DNA of 38,995 nucleotides, from contig CAJMSZ010000018.1 in NCBI GenBank assembly GCA_905216215.1, positions 1-38,995 on the forward strand, given 5' to 3'. The translations under genes were made by a program, and so were the position numbers. Each line of letters starts with the position of its first letter. Positions within the stretch are counted from its first letter, which is position 1. Positions 1 to 8,402 of this stretch are shown here, piece after piece. Source of the DNA: an uncultured bacterium (GTDB lineage: Bacteria; Bacillota; Clostridia; Lachnospirales; Lachnospiraceae). The notes beneath the pieces are model-generated. The model saw nothing but the letters and a program-made list of their open reading frames with translations, had not been told where the DNA came from and ran no database searches.

Positions 1-127
1 CCTGAATGCCTTTGTGGAGGAACCTACCAAGTGGATTCATCTGGACATTGCCGGAACCGCAGATAATGACGGAAAAGCTGCAACGGGAGCCATGATCCGG
101 AGTGTGGTAAATGTACTGCAGAAATAA
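1..127 (+). CDS. Leucyl aminopeptidase (M17 family), C-terminal fragment, cut by window start
   Basis: Only the last 41 codons are present, read from base 2 to the TAA at 125-127. The fragment contains W-I-H-L-D-I-A-G-T-A followed by A-A-T-G, which matches the conserved C-terminal end of M17 leucyl aminopeptidases (family pattern W.H.DIAGTA ... GATG). These enzymes are cytoplasmic two-metal exopeptidases that remove N-terminal residues from peptides. The metal-binding core would lie upstream of the window and cannot be checked. It could also be another M17-related peptidase, because the final stretch (AATGAMIRSV) departs a little from the usual GATG.GVR form. Confidence 0.72.
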   Translation, partial: LNAFVEEPTKWIHLDIAGTADNDGKAATGAMIRSVVNVLQK

Positions 128-217
128 TTGGAAGGGAAAATATCTGATTTTTTCACATGACTTACACATTTTCGTGCTAGACTGATGCGAAAGAGATGAG
201 AAAGGAGTTTGTTTGTG

Positions 218-892
218 ATGGAGAAACTGAAAATCCTTGTAGTAGATGATGAGAGTAGAATGCGGAAGCTGGTGCGGGACTTTCTAGAACGGGAAGGCTT
301 TGCTGTACTGGAGGCAGGAGATGGGCAGGAAGCAGTGGAAATTTTTTATGAACATAAAGATATTGCGCTGATTATTCTTGATGTCATGATGCCTCATATG
401 GATGGATGGGAGACTTGCAGAGAGATTCGAAAGGATTCCAAAGTGCCCATTATTATGCTTACTGCCCGGAGTGAGGAACGGGATGAACTTCAAGGATTCG
501 AACTTGGCGTGGATGAGTACATTTCCAAACCATTCAGTCCGAAGATACTGGTGGCAAGGGTAGAAGCAATTTTACGCAGAACCAATGCACTTTCCCAGGA
601 TAAGCTGTTGCAGGTAAATGGAATTGAGATAGATAAGTCTGCTCATATTGTAAAAATTGATGGAAAAGAGATCGAACTGAGCTTCAAGGAATTTGAACTC
701 CTTACTTATTTCATGGAAAATCAGGGAATTGCACTTTCCAGAGAAAAGATTTTGAACAATGTATGGAACTATGATTATTTTGGAGATGCGCGTACCATTG
801 ATACCCATGTGAAGAAGCTGAGAAGCAAGATGGGCGATAAGGGTGATTGTATCAAGACTATCTGGGGAATCGGTTATAAATTCGAGGTGTAA
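218..892 (+). CDS. OmpR/PhoB-family response regulator
   Basis: A 224-residue two-domain response regulator. The receiver domain (about residues 1-118) shows the acidic pair D10-D11, the phospho-acceptor D55 in ILDVMMP, T82 and K104 in SKPF. A C-terminal winged-helix DNA-binding domain (about 130-224) carries the TIDTHVKKLRSK recognition-helix pattern of the OmpR/PhoB class. It would be phosphorylated by the histidine kinase encoded 6 bases downstream and bind DNA in the cytoplasm. An upstream in-frame TTG (209) lies one base from the AAAGGAG ribosome site (201-207), too close to use; the ATG at 218 is at proper spacing. The target genes cannot be told from sequence. Confidence 0.93.
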   Translation: MEKLKILVVDDESRMRKLVRDFLEREGFAVLEAGDGQEAVEIFYEHKDIALIILDVMMPHMDGWETCREIRKDSKVPIIMLTARSEERDELQGFELGVDEYISKPFSPKILVARVEAILRRTNALSQDKLLQVNGIEIDKSAHIVKIDGKEIELSFKEFELLTYFMENQGIALSREKILNNVWNYDYFGDARTIDTHVKKLRSKMGDKGDCIKTIWGIGYKFEV

Positions 893-898
893 TGCAGG

Positions 899-2359
899 AT
901 GTTTCGTTCAATTAAACAACAAATGATGGTGGCATTTTCCGGAATCGTGATTTTGATGATGGTGCTGTTCTTGATAATTAATGGCGGATTTTTGGAAAGG
1001 TATTATGTTTTTACAAAGCAGGCAGATTTTATAAGGTTCTATGAACTTCTGGAAAAGGATGTGAAGGATGGAACGCTGGAAGAGGAAACACCGGAAGGTG
1101 AGCTTGGGAAAAAGGCAGAGAAGAGCAATATTGCCATTCTGGTAGTGAATCAGGATTATGACCCGATTTACTTGAATGCCCGGGATATGCAGGTGATGGT
1201 GAATCAGTTGTTCGGTTATCTTTATAACAAAAATAATCAGGATGTCTTAAAAGAAACGGATAATTATAGTATCAGTAAAAGTACCGATGTGCGGAGCAAT
1301 ACAGAGTATATTGAAATGTGGGGAAGCTTAAGTGATGGCAGTATTTTTATGATGCGTAGTCCCCTTGAGAGTATCCGGAATGCCATTGATATTTTTAATC
1401 GTTTTCTATGGTTTGTAGGGGGAATCTTATGTGTACTTAGTCTTGGATTTGCCTGGTATTTTTCCAGACGTCTTTCGGAACCGATACTGGAACTTGCGGA
1501 GCTTTCAAAGAAGATGGCGGATTTGGATTTTGAAGCCAAGTACAGTGGAGGCGGAACTGCAGAACTGGATGTTCTTGGCAAAAGCTATAATGCCATGTCA
1601 GAAAAACTGGAACAAACCATTTCCAATCTGAAGAAGGCAAATAATGAGTTGGTGAAGGATATTGAGCAGAAGGAAAAATTGGATTCCATGCGAACGGAAT
1701 TTCTGGCAAATGTTTCCCACGAGCTCAAAACGCCCATTGCGCTGATTCAAGGTTACGCGGAAGGATTGAAGGAAGGCGTAAACGATGACCCGGAAAGCCG
1801 GGATTTCTACTGCGATGTCATTATGGATGAAGCCGGCAAGATGAATAAGCTTGTTCGTAATTTGCTGGATTTGAACCAACTGGAGTTTGGAAAAGATAAC
1901 CTGCAGTTTGAACGTTTTGATATTAGGGAACTGATTAGTGGTGTCCTGCAGAGCAGTGAGATTATGATTGAGCAGAAGAAGGCAAAGGTGATTTTTCGCC
2001 AGGAGAACCCTGTTTATGTTTGGGGCGATGAGTTCAAGGTGGAACAGGTTGTGCGGAACTATTTTACCAATGCACTGAACCATACAGAAGAGGATAAGGT
2101 TATTGAAATTAAGATACGAAAGCATGATGATAAGGTTCGAATCAGTGTATTTAATACAGGAAAACCTATTCCGGAGGAAGACTTGGACCAGATATGGGAC
2201 AAATTCTACAAAGTAGATAAGGCGAGAACCAGAGCGTATGGCGGCAATGGAATTGGACTCTCCATTGTCAAGGCAATCATGAACTCCCTTCAACAGGAGT
2301 ATGGTGTACAGAATTATGAAAATGGAGTCGAGTTCTGGTTTGAACTGGATAGCAGGTAA
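899..2359 (+). CDS. Membrane sensor histidine kinase (HAMP-HisKA-HATPase)
   Basis: A 486-residue sensor kinase. It has a first membrane segment at about residues 9-30, an extracytoplasmic sensor region of about 135 residues, a second membrane segment at about 168-188, a HAMP linker, and a HisKA domain with the phosphorylated H274 in NVSHELKTPI. The ATPase domain follows, with an N box (VVRNYFTNALNH), a G1 motif (NTGKPI) and a G2 motif (GGNGIGLSIV). It starts 6 bases after the response regulator, so the two are co-transcribed and almost certainly partners. The sensor region resembles no ligand-binding domain I can name, so the signal is unknown. A weak terminator-like hairpin and a new promoter lie just downstream. 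Confidence 0.93.
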   Translation: MFRSIKQQMMVAFSGIVILMMVLFLIINGGFLERYYVFTKQADFIRFYELLEKDVKDGTLEEETPEGELGKKAEKSNIAILVVNQDYDPIYLNARDMQVMVNQLFGYLYNKNNQDVLKETDNYSISKSTDVRSNTEYIEMWGSLSDGSIFMMRSPLESIRNAIDIFNRFLWFVGGILCVLSLGFAWYFSRRLSEPILELAELSKKMADLDFEAKYSGGGTAELDVLGKSYNAMSEKLEQTISNLKKANNELVKDIEQKEKLDSMRTEFLANVSHELKTPIALIQGYAEGLKEGVNDDPESRDFYCDVIMDEAGKMNKLVRNLLDLNQLEFGKDNLQFERFDIRELISGVLQSSEIMIEQKKAKVIFRQENPVYVWGDEFKVEQVVRNYFTNALNHTEEDKVIEIKIRKHDDKVRISVFNTGKPIPEEDLDQIWDKFYKVDKARTRAYGGNGIGLSIVKAIMNSLQQEYGVQNYENGVEFWFELDSR

Positions 2360-2365
2360 AAACTA

Positions 2366-2394
2366 TTGCCCGACAGATGAAAAACGCTTATAAT
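2366..2394 (+). promoter_or_regulatory. Predicted sigma-A promoter for ung and downstream genes
   Basis: TTGCCC (2366-2371) is followed after exactly 17 bases by a perfect TATAAT (2389-2394). Transcription would begin near 2401 and enter ung at 2459. The -10 box and spacing are ideal; the -35 box matches 4 of 6 consensus bases. Confidence 0.6.
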
Positions 2395-2427
2395 GTATCA
2401 CAAGATGATATGTTACGGGCGTTTTTT
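2380..2427 (+). terminator. Weak terminator-like inverted repeat after the kinase gene
   Basis: AAAAACGC (2380-2387) can pair with GCGTTTTT (2419-2426), with the T run at the 3' end. The 31-base loop is long and the stem is A/T rich, and the element overlaps the predicted ung promoter, so this is a weak call. It may act as a leaky terminator for the two-component operon. Confidence 0.3.
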
Positions 2428-2458
2428 GAAGTTTAAAGATTTTTAGAAGGAGATTATT

Positions 2459-3133
2459 ATGGCTGCAATTCAGAACGACTGGCTGAACGCTCTTCAGGGA
2501 GAGTTCCGCAAGCCTTATTATAAAGAACTATTTCAAACGGTGAAGCAGGAGTATCACACACACCGGATTTATCCACCATCAGATGACATCTTCAATGCTT
2601 TCCATCTGACGCCTCTTCATGAGGTGAAGGTCGTGATTCTGGGACAGGACCCTTATCACGGAGACGGACAGGCACATGGATTATGCTTTTCTGTAAAGCC
2701 AGATGTGGAAATTCCGCCATCTCTGGTGAATATTTATAAAGAACTTCACGACGATTTGGGATGTACTATCCCAAGTCATGGTTATCTGGTAAAATGGGCG
2801 AAACAGGGAGTATTGATGCTGAACACCGTACTTACTGTCCGTGCACATCAGGCAAATTCTCATCGTGGAATCGGATGGGAAGAATTTACCGATGCAGCAA
2901 TAAAGGCACTGAATGAACAGGACAGACCGATTGTATTTATTTTGTGGGGAAAGCCGGCACAGATGAAGAAACAGATGCTCAATAATCCAAAGCATTTGAT
3001 ACTGGAAGCACCACATCCAAGTCCACTTTCTGCATATCGTGGATTTTTTGGAAGTAAGCCATTCAGCCAGGCCAATGCGTTCCTGGAAAAGAATGGGATT
3101 GAGCCGATTGACTGGCAGATTGATGAAATATAA
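2459..3133 (+). CDS. ung: Uracil-DNA glycosylase, family 1
   Basis: A 224-residue enzyme that removes uracil from DNA to start base-excision repair. The catalytic water-activating motif GQDPYHG is present with D64, as is the C-terminal HPSPLS loop with the catalytic H186, and the length is normal for family 1 UDG. The ATG at 2459 follows an AAGGAG ribosome site at ideal spacing. It is the first gene after the predicted promoter at 2366-2394, and the TPR lipoprotein follows within 15 bases, suggesting a ung-lipoprotein-hflX transcript. Confidence 0.97.
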   Translation: MAAIQNDWLNALQGEFRKPYYKELFQTVKQEYHTHRIYPPSDDIFNAFHLTPLHEVKVVILGQDPYHGDGQAHGLCFSVKPDVEIPPSLVNIYKELHDDLGCTIPSHGYLVKWAKQGVLMLNTVLTVRAHQANSHRGIGWEEFTDAAIKALNEQDRPIVFILWGKPAQMKKQMLNNPKHLILEAPHPSPLSAYRGFFGSKPFSQANAFLEKNGIEPIDWQIDEI

Positions 3134-3145
3134 AGGGGATTGAAT

Positions 3146-3676
3146 ATGAAAAAAAGATGGCTTGGTGTGCTGATTTTATGCTGCTTGTTTTTTGCAGGAT
3201 GTGCAAATGCGGTGAAGGAAGGAACTGCATACTTAGAAGAAGGAAAGATAGAAGAGGCCCGGGAAAAATTTGAAACATCTATAGAGAAAGAAAAAGATTT
3301 GGATGAAGCCTATCGGGGACTTGGTATTTGTTACTGGGAAAAGTCAGATTATACCAAGGCTATGGCGGCTTTTGAGAAGGCTCTGGATAATGGGACGGAA
3401 GAGACAGCTACGCTTTATAATATGTTGGGAATCTGTGCATTAAAGACACAGAATGGAGAGAAAGCGGTTTCCTATTTCGCAAAGGGACAGAATCAGTCTG
3501 ATGCAGAAGGAGAGCTTCTTCAGGAAATGGCATTTAATGAAATTGTGGGATATGAGCAATTGGGAAAATACAGCGAAGCAAAGCAGAAGCTGGAAGCTTA
3601 CATGACTGCTTATCCAGATGATGAGACGGCCGCGAAAGAGCTGGAGTTTTTGAATACCCAGGTAAAGGAAAATTAG
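3146..3676 (+). CDS. TPR-repeat lipoprotein
   Basis: A 176-residue protein starting with a lipoprotein signal peptide: positively charged MKKR, a hydrophobic core, and a lipobox FAGC with the predicted lipidated Cys near residue 19. The rest is helical tetratricopeptide repeats (for example the A.KAMAAFEKAL segment), so it probably scaffolds protein contacts on the outer face of the membrane. An upstream in-frame TTG at 3140 is less likely than the ATG at 3146, which has an AAAGGGGA site at good spacing. No specific partner can be inferred. It lies between ung and hflX, neither of which is functionally linked to it in an obvious way. Confidence 0.8.
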   Translation: MKKRWLGVLILCCLFFAGCANAVKEGTAYLEEGKIEEAREKFETSIEKEKDLDEAYRGLGICYWEKSDYTKAMAAFEKALDNGTEETATLYNMLGICALKTQNGEKAVSYFAKGQNQSDAEGELLQEMAFNEIVGYEQLGKYSEAKQKLEAYMTAYPDDETAAKELEFLNTQVKEN

Positions 3677-3692
3677 AATTAGGAGCAGATAG

Positions 3693-4934
3693 ATGGCACT
3701 TTATGATTTGAAGGAAGAACAGGAACGGGTCATTCTGGTGGGAGTCAGTACCGGAGACCATGACGATACAGAACAGTCCTTAGATGAGTTGGGGGATTTG
3801 GTAAAGACTGCAGGAGCAGTGCCAGTAGGAAAGGTCATTCAGAACCGAGAAGCCATGCACCCGGGAACTTATGTTGGTAAAGGAAAAATTGAAGAAATCA
3901 AAGAACTTTTGTGGGAACTGGATGCCACAGGCATTGTGTGTGATGATGAACTTTCGCCGGCTCAGATGAATAATCTGACAGAGCTGCTGGAGACGAAGGT
4001 TATGGACAGAACTTTAGTGATCCTGGATATTTTTGCGGGAAGAGCATCTACCAGTGAAGGGAAGATACAGGTAGAACTGGCACAACTGCGTTATCGTCAG
4101 TCCCAGCTTACTGGGGCAGGAAAGGCACTCTCCAGACTGGGAGGCGGAATTGGAACCCGTGGACCGGGAGAGAAAAAGCTGGAGATTGACAGACGTCTGA
4201 TTAAGGACAGGATTGCCCAGCTCAACCGGGAATTAAAGGATGTGAAGCGGCATAGGGAATTGACAAGAGAGCAGAGAAAGCGCAATCATGTACCAGTGGT
4301 GGCAATTGTAGGATACACCAATGCTGGAAAATCTACACTGCTTAATACACTTACAGATGCAGGAATACTGGAAGAAGACCAGTTGTTTGCAACCTTGGAC
4401 CCAACTACCCGTAATTTGAAACTGCCAAGCGGACAGGAAATCCTACTCACAGATACGGTAGGATTTATCCGCAAGCTGCCACATCATTTGATAGAGGCTT
4501 TCCGCAGCACACTGGAAGAAGCGAAGTATGCGGATATTATTTTACATGTAGTAGATGCGTCCAATCCACAGATGGACGAGCAAATGTTTGTGGTATATGA
4601 GACTTTGCAGCGTCTGGAAGTAATGAATAAACCGGTAATCACAGCATTTAACAAGATGGATCGGGTTGGTGAAGCCATTACAGTGCGTGATTTTCAGGCA
4701 GACAAGATTGTCCAGATTTCAGCGAAGTCCGGGGAGAATCTGGAACAGCTCTTTACTGCCGTCGAGGAGATATTAAGGGAAGAAAAGATTCATATCGAAC
4801 GGGTATTTCCGTACAGTGAGTCTGCGAAAGTACAACTGATCAGAAAATACGGAGAACTTTTGAAAGAGGAATTTGAAGAAGATGGGGTACATGTGGAAGC
4901 TTATGTGCCACAGGAAATTTATGGCCGCCTGTGA
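3693..4934 (+). CDS. hflX: Ribosome-associated GTPase HflX
   Basis: A 413-residue GTPase of the Obg-HflX superfamily. The N-terminal HflX domain has the glycine-rich loop GGIGTRGPGE near residues 151-160 and a following long helix. The G domain begins near residue 206 with GYTNAGKST (G1), and also has DTVGFI (G3) and NKMD (G4). HflX splits stalled 70S ribosomes, notably under stress. The gene follows the TPR lipoprotein closely and ends in a GC-rich hairpin that overlaps its own stop codon. Length and motifs are typical. Confidence 0.96.
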   Translation: MALYDLKEEQERVILVGVSTGDHDDTEQSLDELGDLVKTAGAVPVGKVIQNREAMHPGTYVGKGKIEEIKELLWELDATGIVCDDELSPAQMNNLTELLETKVMDRTLVILDIFAGRASTSEGKIQVELAQLRYRQSQLTGAGKALSRLGGGIGTRGPGEKKLEIDRRLIKDRIAQLNRELKDVKRHRELTREQRKRNHVPVVAIVGYTNAGKSTLLNTLTDAGILEEDQLFATLDPTTRNLKLPSGQEILLTDTVGFIRKLPHHLIEAFRSTLEEAKYADIILHVVDASNPQMDEQMFVVYETLQRLEVMNKPVITAFNKMDRVGEAITVRDFQADKIVQISAKSGENLEQLFTAVEEILREEKIHIERVFPYSESAKVQLIRKYGELLKEEFEEDGVHVEAYVPQEIYGRL

Positions 4935-4945
4935 TAATGGGCGGC
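4924..4945 (+). terminator. GC-rich hairpin spanning the hflX stop codon
   Basis: GCCGCC (4924-4929) pairs perfectly with GGCGGC (4940-4945) around a 10-base loop containing the hflX TGA. The following TCTCTCTT is only loosely T-rich, so this may be a weak terminator or an mRNA-stabilising hairpin. Confidence 0.4.
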
Positions 4946-5012
4946 TCTCTCTTACTTATGGGAAGTTTTAGGGAAAAGGTAAGTGGTTGATGTCAGGAAA
5001 GGATGAAGGGGA

Positions 5013-8000
5013 ATGTCATTACAGTTTATTTTTGGGAATTCCGGTTCTGGAAAATCTCACTATTTATATGAACACATTATAGAAGAATCGATAAAGCATC
5101 CTGAGAAAAATTATCTGATGCTGGTTCCAGAACAGTTTACCATGGAGACACAGAAAGAATTTGTCATGCGTCATCCGAGACATGGCATTATGAATATCGA
5201 TGTGCTAAGCTTTGAACGGCTTGCTTATCGCATTTTGGAGGAGACCGGGGGCGCAGACAAGGTGGTGCTGGATGACGAAGGAAAGAATTTTGTACTTCGC
5301 AAGGTGGCAGCAGGAAAGGCATCATTTCTTCGGGTGCTTGGGTCGAACATACGAAAGCCGGGGTATATCAGTGAAGTGAAATCTGTGATTTCCGAACTGG
5401 CGCAGTATGATGTGAAAGCGGATGAGATGGCATCCATGTTGGAAATCGTTTCAGAAAATTCCTATCTGTATTATAAGCTCATGGACATTCAGACTTTATA
5501 TAAGGCATTCGAGGAATATCTGGAAGAAAAGTTCATTACCAGAGAAGAATTACTGGAACTTTTATGCAGTCAGATGGGAAAATCGCGTGTTTTGAAAAAT
5601 GCAGTGGTGGCCATGGATGGATTTACCGGATTTACACCAATACAGAATAAAGTTCTGGAAGAGCTTCTGGTATGTTGTGAGAAAGTCTATGTGACTGTGA
5701 CCGTTGACCTTAAAGAAGACCCATACCAATATGAAGATAAATATCAGTTGTTTGCATTAAGCAAACAGATGGTGCATGCACTTACTAAAATCTGCAAAGA
5801 ACGGAAAATAGAGGTGGGGGAAGTCAGACTTCCGGGCAATCCGGTTTATCGTTTCCGGGAAAACCCTGCCCTTGGATGGATGGAGAGTCAGATTTTCCGT
5901 TATCCGGTGAGACAGTACAAAGAAAAGCAGAACTGCATACGGATATATGTTTCCAGAAGCCCAAAAGAAGAAGTGGATATGGCAGCACAGAGAATTCGCT
6001 CTATGGTTCGGAAGAAGGGATACCGGTATCAGGATATTGCAGTCATTGTCAGTGATTTGAACCTGTATGGAGATATGGTGGAACGTATTTTCCCAAGGTA
6101 TGATATTCCCGTGTTCATGGATTACAAGCGGAATGTGCTTTTGAACTCTTTTGTGGAATATGTTCGGAGCCTGCTTGCAATGATAGAAAAGAACTTTAGC
6201 TATGAAAGTGTTTTCCGGTTCTTGAGGAGTGGTTTTGCAGGATTTGAAGAAGATGAAGTGGATGTACTGGAAAACTACGTCCGGGCGCTTGGAATCCACG
6301 GTTACAAGAAATGGACGGAAAAATGGATTCGAAGAACAGACTCTTTGACAGATGAAAATCTGGCGGTTGTCAACCGGCTTCGTGAGCAGATGGTAAGAAA
6401 GCTTGTCCCATTGGTGGAAGTTCTGAAAAGAAAATATAAGACCATTTATGATGTGACATTTGCGCTCTATCAGTTCCTGGAGCAGGAAGAATTGCAAAGA
6501 CAAGTAGAAGAAATGAGGCAGCAGTTCCAAGAGGCTGGTGAGCTGACACTTGCCAAAGAGTATGAGCAGGTTTATCGGGTGATGATAGAGCTGTTTGACA
6601 AATTTGTTTCTCTTCTTGGGGAGGAACGGATTTCCCTGAAAGAATACTGTGAACTTCTGGATGCAGGCATGGAAGAAGCAAGAATTGGTGTGATTCCGCC
6701 AAGTATGGATAAGGTGATGATAGGAGATATTGAGCGAACCCGTCTGAGAAATGTAAAGGCATTACTTTTGCTTGGGGTAAATGATAATCTGATATCGGCA
6801 GGTATTTCCAGAGGTGGTTTACTATCCGAACGGGACAGAGAGCAGCTTGAAGCAGAAGGAATTTCTCTTGCGCCGGGTATAAAGGAGGAGACCTTCATTC
6901 AGAAATATTATCTGTATCTGCATTTGACAAAGCCTACGGAGGAACTGGATATCAGCTACAGCAAAGTGTCTCGGGAGGGAAAAGCAGTAAGACCAGCGTA
7001 CTTAATCGGGGAACTGAAAAAGTTGTTTTCCCATATGACGGTTTTTGATATGGATGCCTATGGAATGACGTATCGGGAGCTTGTACCGGAGACTGGTCTG
7101 GAATATGTGATTGAGGGACTTCGGGATCAGGAAGGACTTCAGATGCAGGACGGCTGCTGGCAGGAGCTGTATCGATGGTATCTGGAAAAAGAGCCATGGC
7201 GAGATACTTTGCTGCGCCTGCAAAAGGCAAGTATGTACCGGAAGCCGGAGGATGCACTTACAAGAAAGACCGCAGAAAAGTTATATGGAACATGGACACC
7301 AAGTATTTCCAGAATGGAGAAATTTGTATCCTGTGCCTGTGCACACTTTCTGACTTATGGACTCCGTCTGAAAGAGCGGGAGGAATATGAATTTGCTGCT
7401 CTGGATTTTGGAAATGTCATCCACAGGGCTTTGGAGCATTATGGGGATAAGGTAGAAAAAAGCGGAAAGAAATGGGGAGAATTGGATGAAGCGGTGCGGG
7501 AACAGTACGTGGATGAGAGCGTAGAGGAAAGTATTGTAGATTACAGCAATACAGTGCTTTACAGTTCCGCACGTAATGCCTACATGATTCCGCGCATGAA
7601 GCGGATGATGAGGCGTACGGTATGGGCGTTGACAAGACAGCTTCAGCATGGGGATTTTGAACCGGAAAGCTATGAAAGCAGATTTGGGAGCGGAAAGATT
7701 GACCGAATTGATGTCTGTGAGACGGAAGAGGAGGTGCTGGTGAAAGTAGTAGATTATAAGACAGGGTCCAGAAAATTCGATATGACTGCGTTTTATCATG
7801 GCCTTCAGTTGCAGCTTGTGGTGTATATGAGGGAAGCGTTGCAACTGGAAGAAAAGAAACATCCAGGGAAAAAGGCTGTTCCTGCAGGAATTTTTTACTA
7901 TCAGATGAAAGACCCTGTAGTGGCAAAAGAAGCGGATATGGAGAAGGTAGAGCAGGCAATCTTAAAGGAGCTTAAGGTAGATGGACTGGTAAATGCTGAT

Positions 8001-8402
8001 GACATCGTTATTCAGAAACTGGACAGAGAATTTGCGGGAAGCTCTGATGTGATTCCTGTTTCCAGAACCAAAAACGGATATTCCAAACAGTCTAAAATGA
8101 TTTCACCGGAGGATTTTGATGCACTTCTGACTTACGCAGACAGAAAAACCACAGAGCTTCAAAGTCGGATGGAAAATGGAGAATCAGAGGCAAGACCTTA
8201 CGAAATGGGGCAACTGACCGGATGTGATTTCTGTGAATTTCACAATATCTGCGGATTCGATGATTCCATTCCGGGATATCAGTACAGACGATTTCACAAG
8301 GCTTCTTCAGACCAGATTCTGGATAAAATTCGCAAGGATATTCAGGTAACAACTGAGCATGCAAATGGAGAAGCAGAGAACGAAGGAGAGGAGGAAGCAT
8401 AA
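5013..8402 (+). CDS. addB: AddB subunit of the AddAB helicase-nuclease
   Basis: A 1129-residue subunit of the AddAB double-strand-break resection machine (the RecBCD counterpart in Firmicutes). A Walker A motif (GNSGSGKS) sits at the N-terminus. The C-terminal nuclease domain has the VVDYKTG motif and the family's 4Fe-4S ligands: a first Cys at about 774 (or 776), then C1071-x2-C1074-x5-C1080, the same C-terminal spacing as known AddB proteins. It overlaps addA by one base (TAATG at 8400-8404), so the subunits are translationally coupled. AddB is slightly shorter than the Bacillus subtilis protein but complete. A 78-base gap with no clear promoter separates it from hflX. Confidence 0.96.
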   Translation: MSLQFIFGNSGSGKSHYLYEHIIEESIKHPEKNYLMLVPEQFTMETQKEFVMRHPRHGIMNIDVLSFERLAYRILEETGGADKVVLDDEGKNFVLRKVAAGKASFLRVLGSNIRKPGYISEVKSVISELAQYDVKADEMASMLEIVSENSYLYYKLMDIQTLYKAFEEYLEEKFITREELLELLCSQMGKSRVLKNAVVAMDGFTGFTPIQNKVLEELLVCCEKVYVTVTVDLKEDPYQYEDKYQLFALSKQMVHALTKICKERKIEVGEVRLPGNPVYRFRENPALGWMESQIFRYPVRQYKEKQNCIRIYVSRSPKEEVDMAAQRIRSMVRKKGYRYQDIAVIVSDLNLYGDMVERIFPRYDIPVFMDYKRNVLLNSFVEYVRSLLAMIEKNFSYESVFRFLRSGFAGFEEDEVDVLENYVRALGIHGYKKWTEKWIRRTDSLTDENLAVVNRLREQMVRKLVPLVEVLKRKYKTIYDVTFALYQFLEQEELQRQVEEMRQQFQEAGELTLAKEYEQVYRVMIELFDKFVSLLGEERISLKEYCELLDAGMEEARIGVIPPSMDKVMIGDIERTRLRNVKALLLLGVNDNLISAGISRGGLLSERDREQLEAEGISLAPGIKEETFIQKYYLYLHLTKPTEELDISYSKVSREGKAVRPAYLIGELKKLFSHMTVFDMDAYGMTYRELVPETGLEYVIEGLRDQEGLQMQDGCWQELYRWYLEKEPWRDTLLRLQKASMYRKPEDALTRKTAEKLYGTWTPSISRMEKFVSCACAHFLTYGLRLKEREEYEFAALDFGNVIHRALEHYGDKVEKSGKKWGELDEAVREQYVDESVEESIVDYSNTVLYSSARNAYMIPRMKRMMRRTVWALTRQLQHGDFEPESYESRFGSGKIDRIDVCETEEEVLVKVVDYKTGSRKFDMTAFYHGLQLQLVVYMREALQLEEKKHPGKKAVPAGIFYYQMKDPVVAKEADMEKVEQAILKELKVDGLVNADDIVIQKLDREFAGSSDVIPVSRTKNGYSKQSKMISPEDFDALLTYADRKTTELQSRMENGESEARPYEMGQLTGCDFCEFHNICGFDDSIPGYQYRRFHKASSDQILDKIRKDIQVTTEHANGEAENEGEEEA

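Noticed and set aside
1598..2293. Antisense open frame (231 residues, minus strand) opposite the histidine kinase
   Set aside because: No ribosome site or recognisable domain; its composition reflects the reverse of a purine-rich gene.
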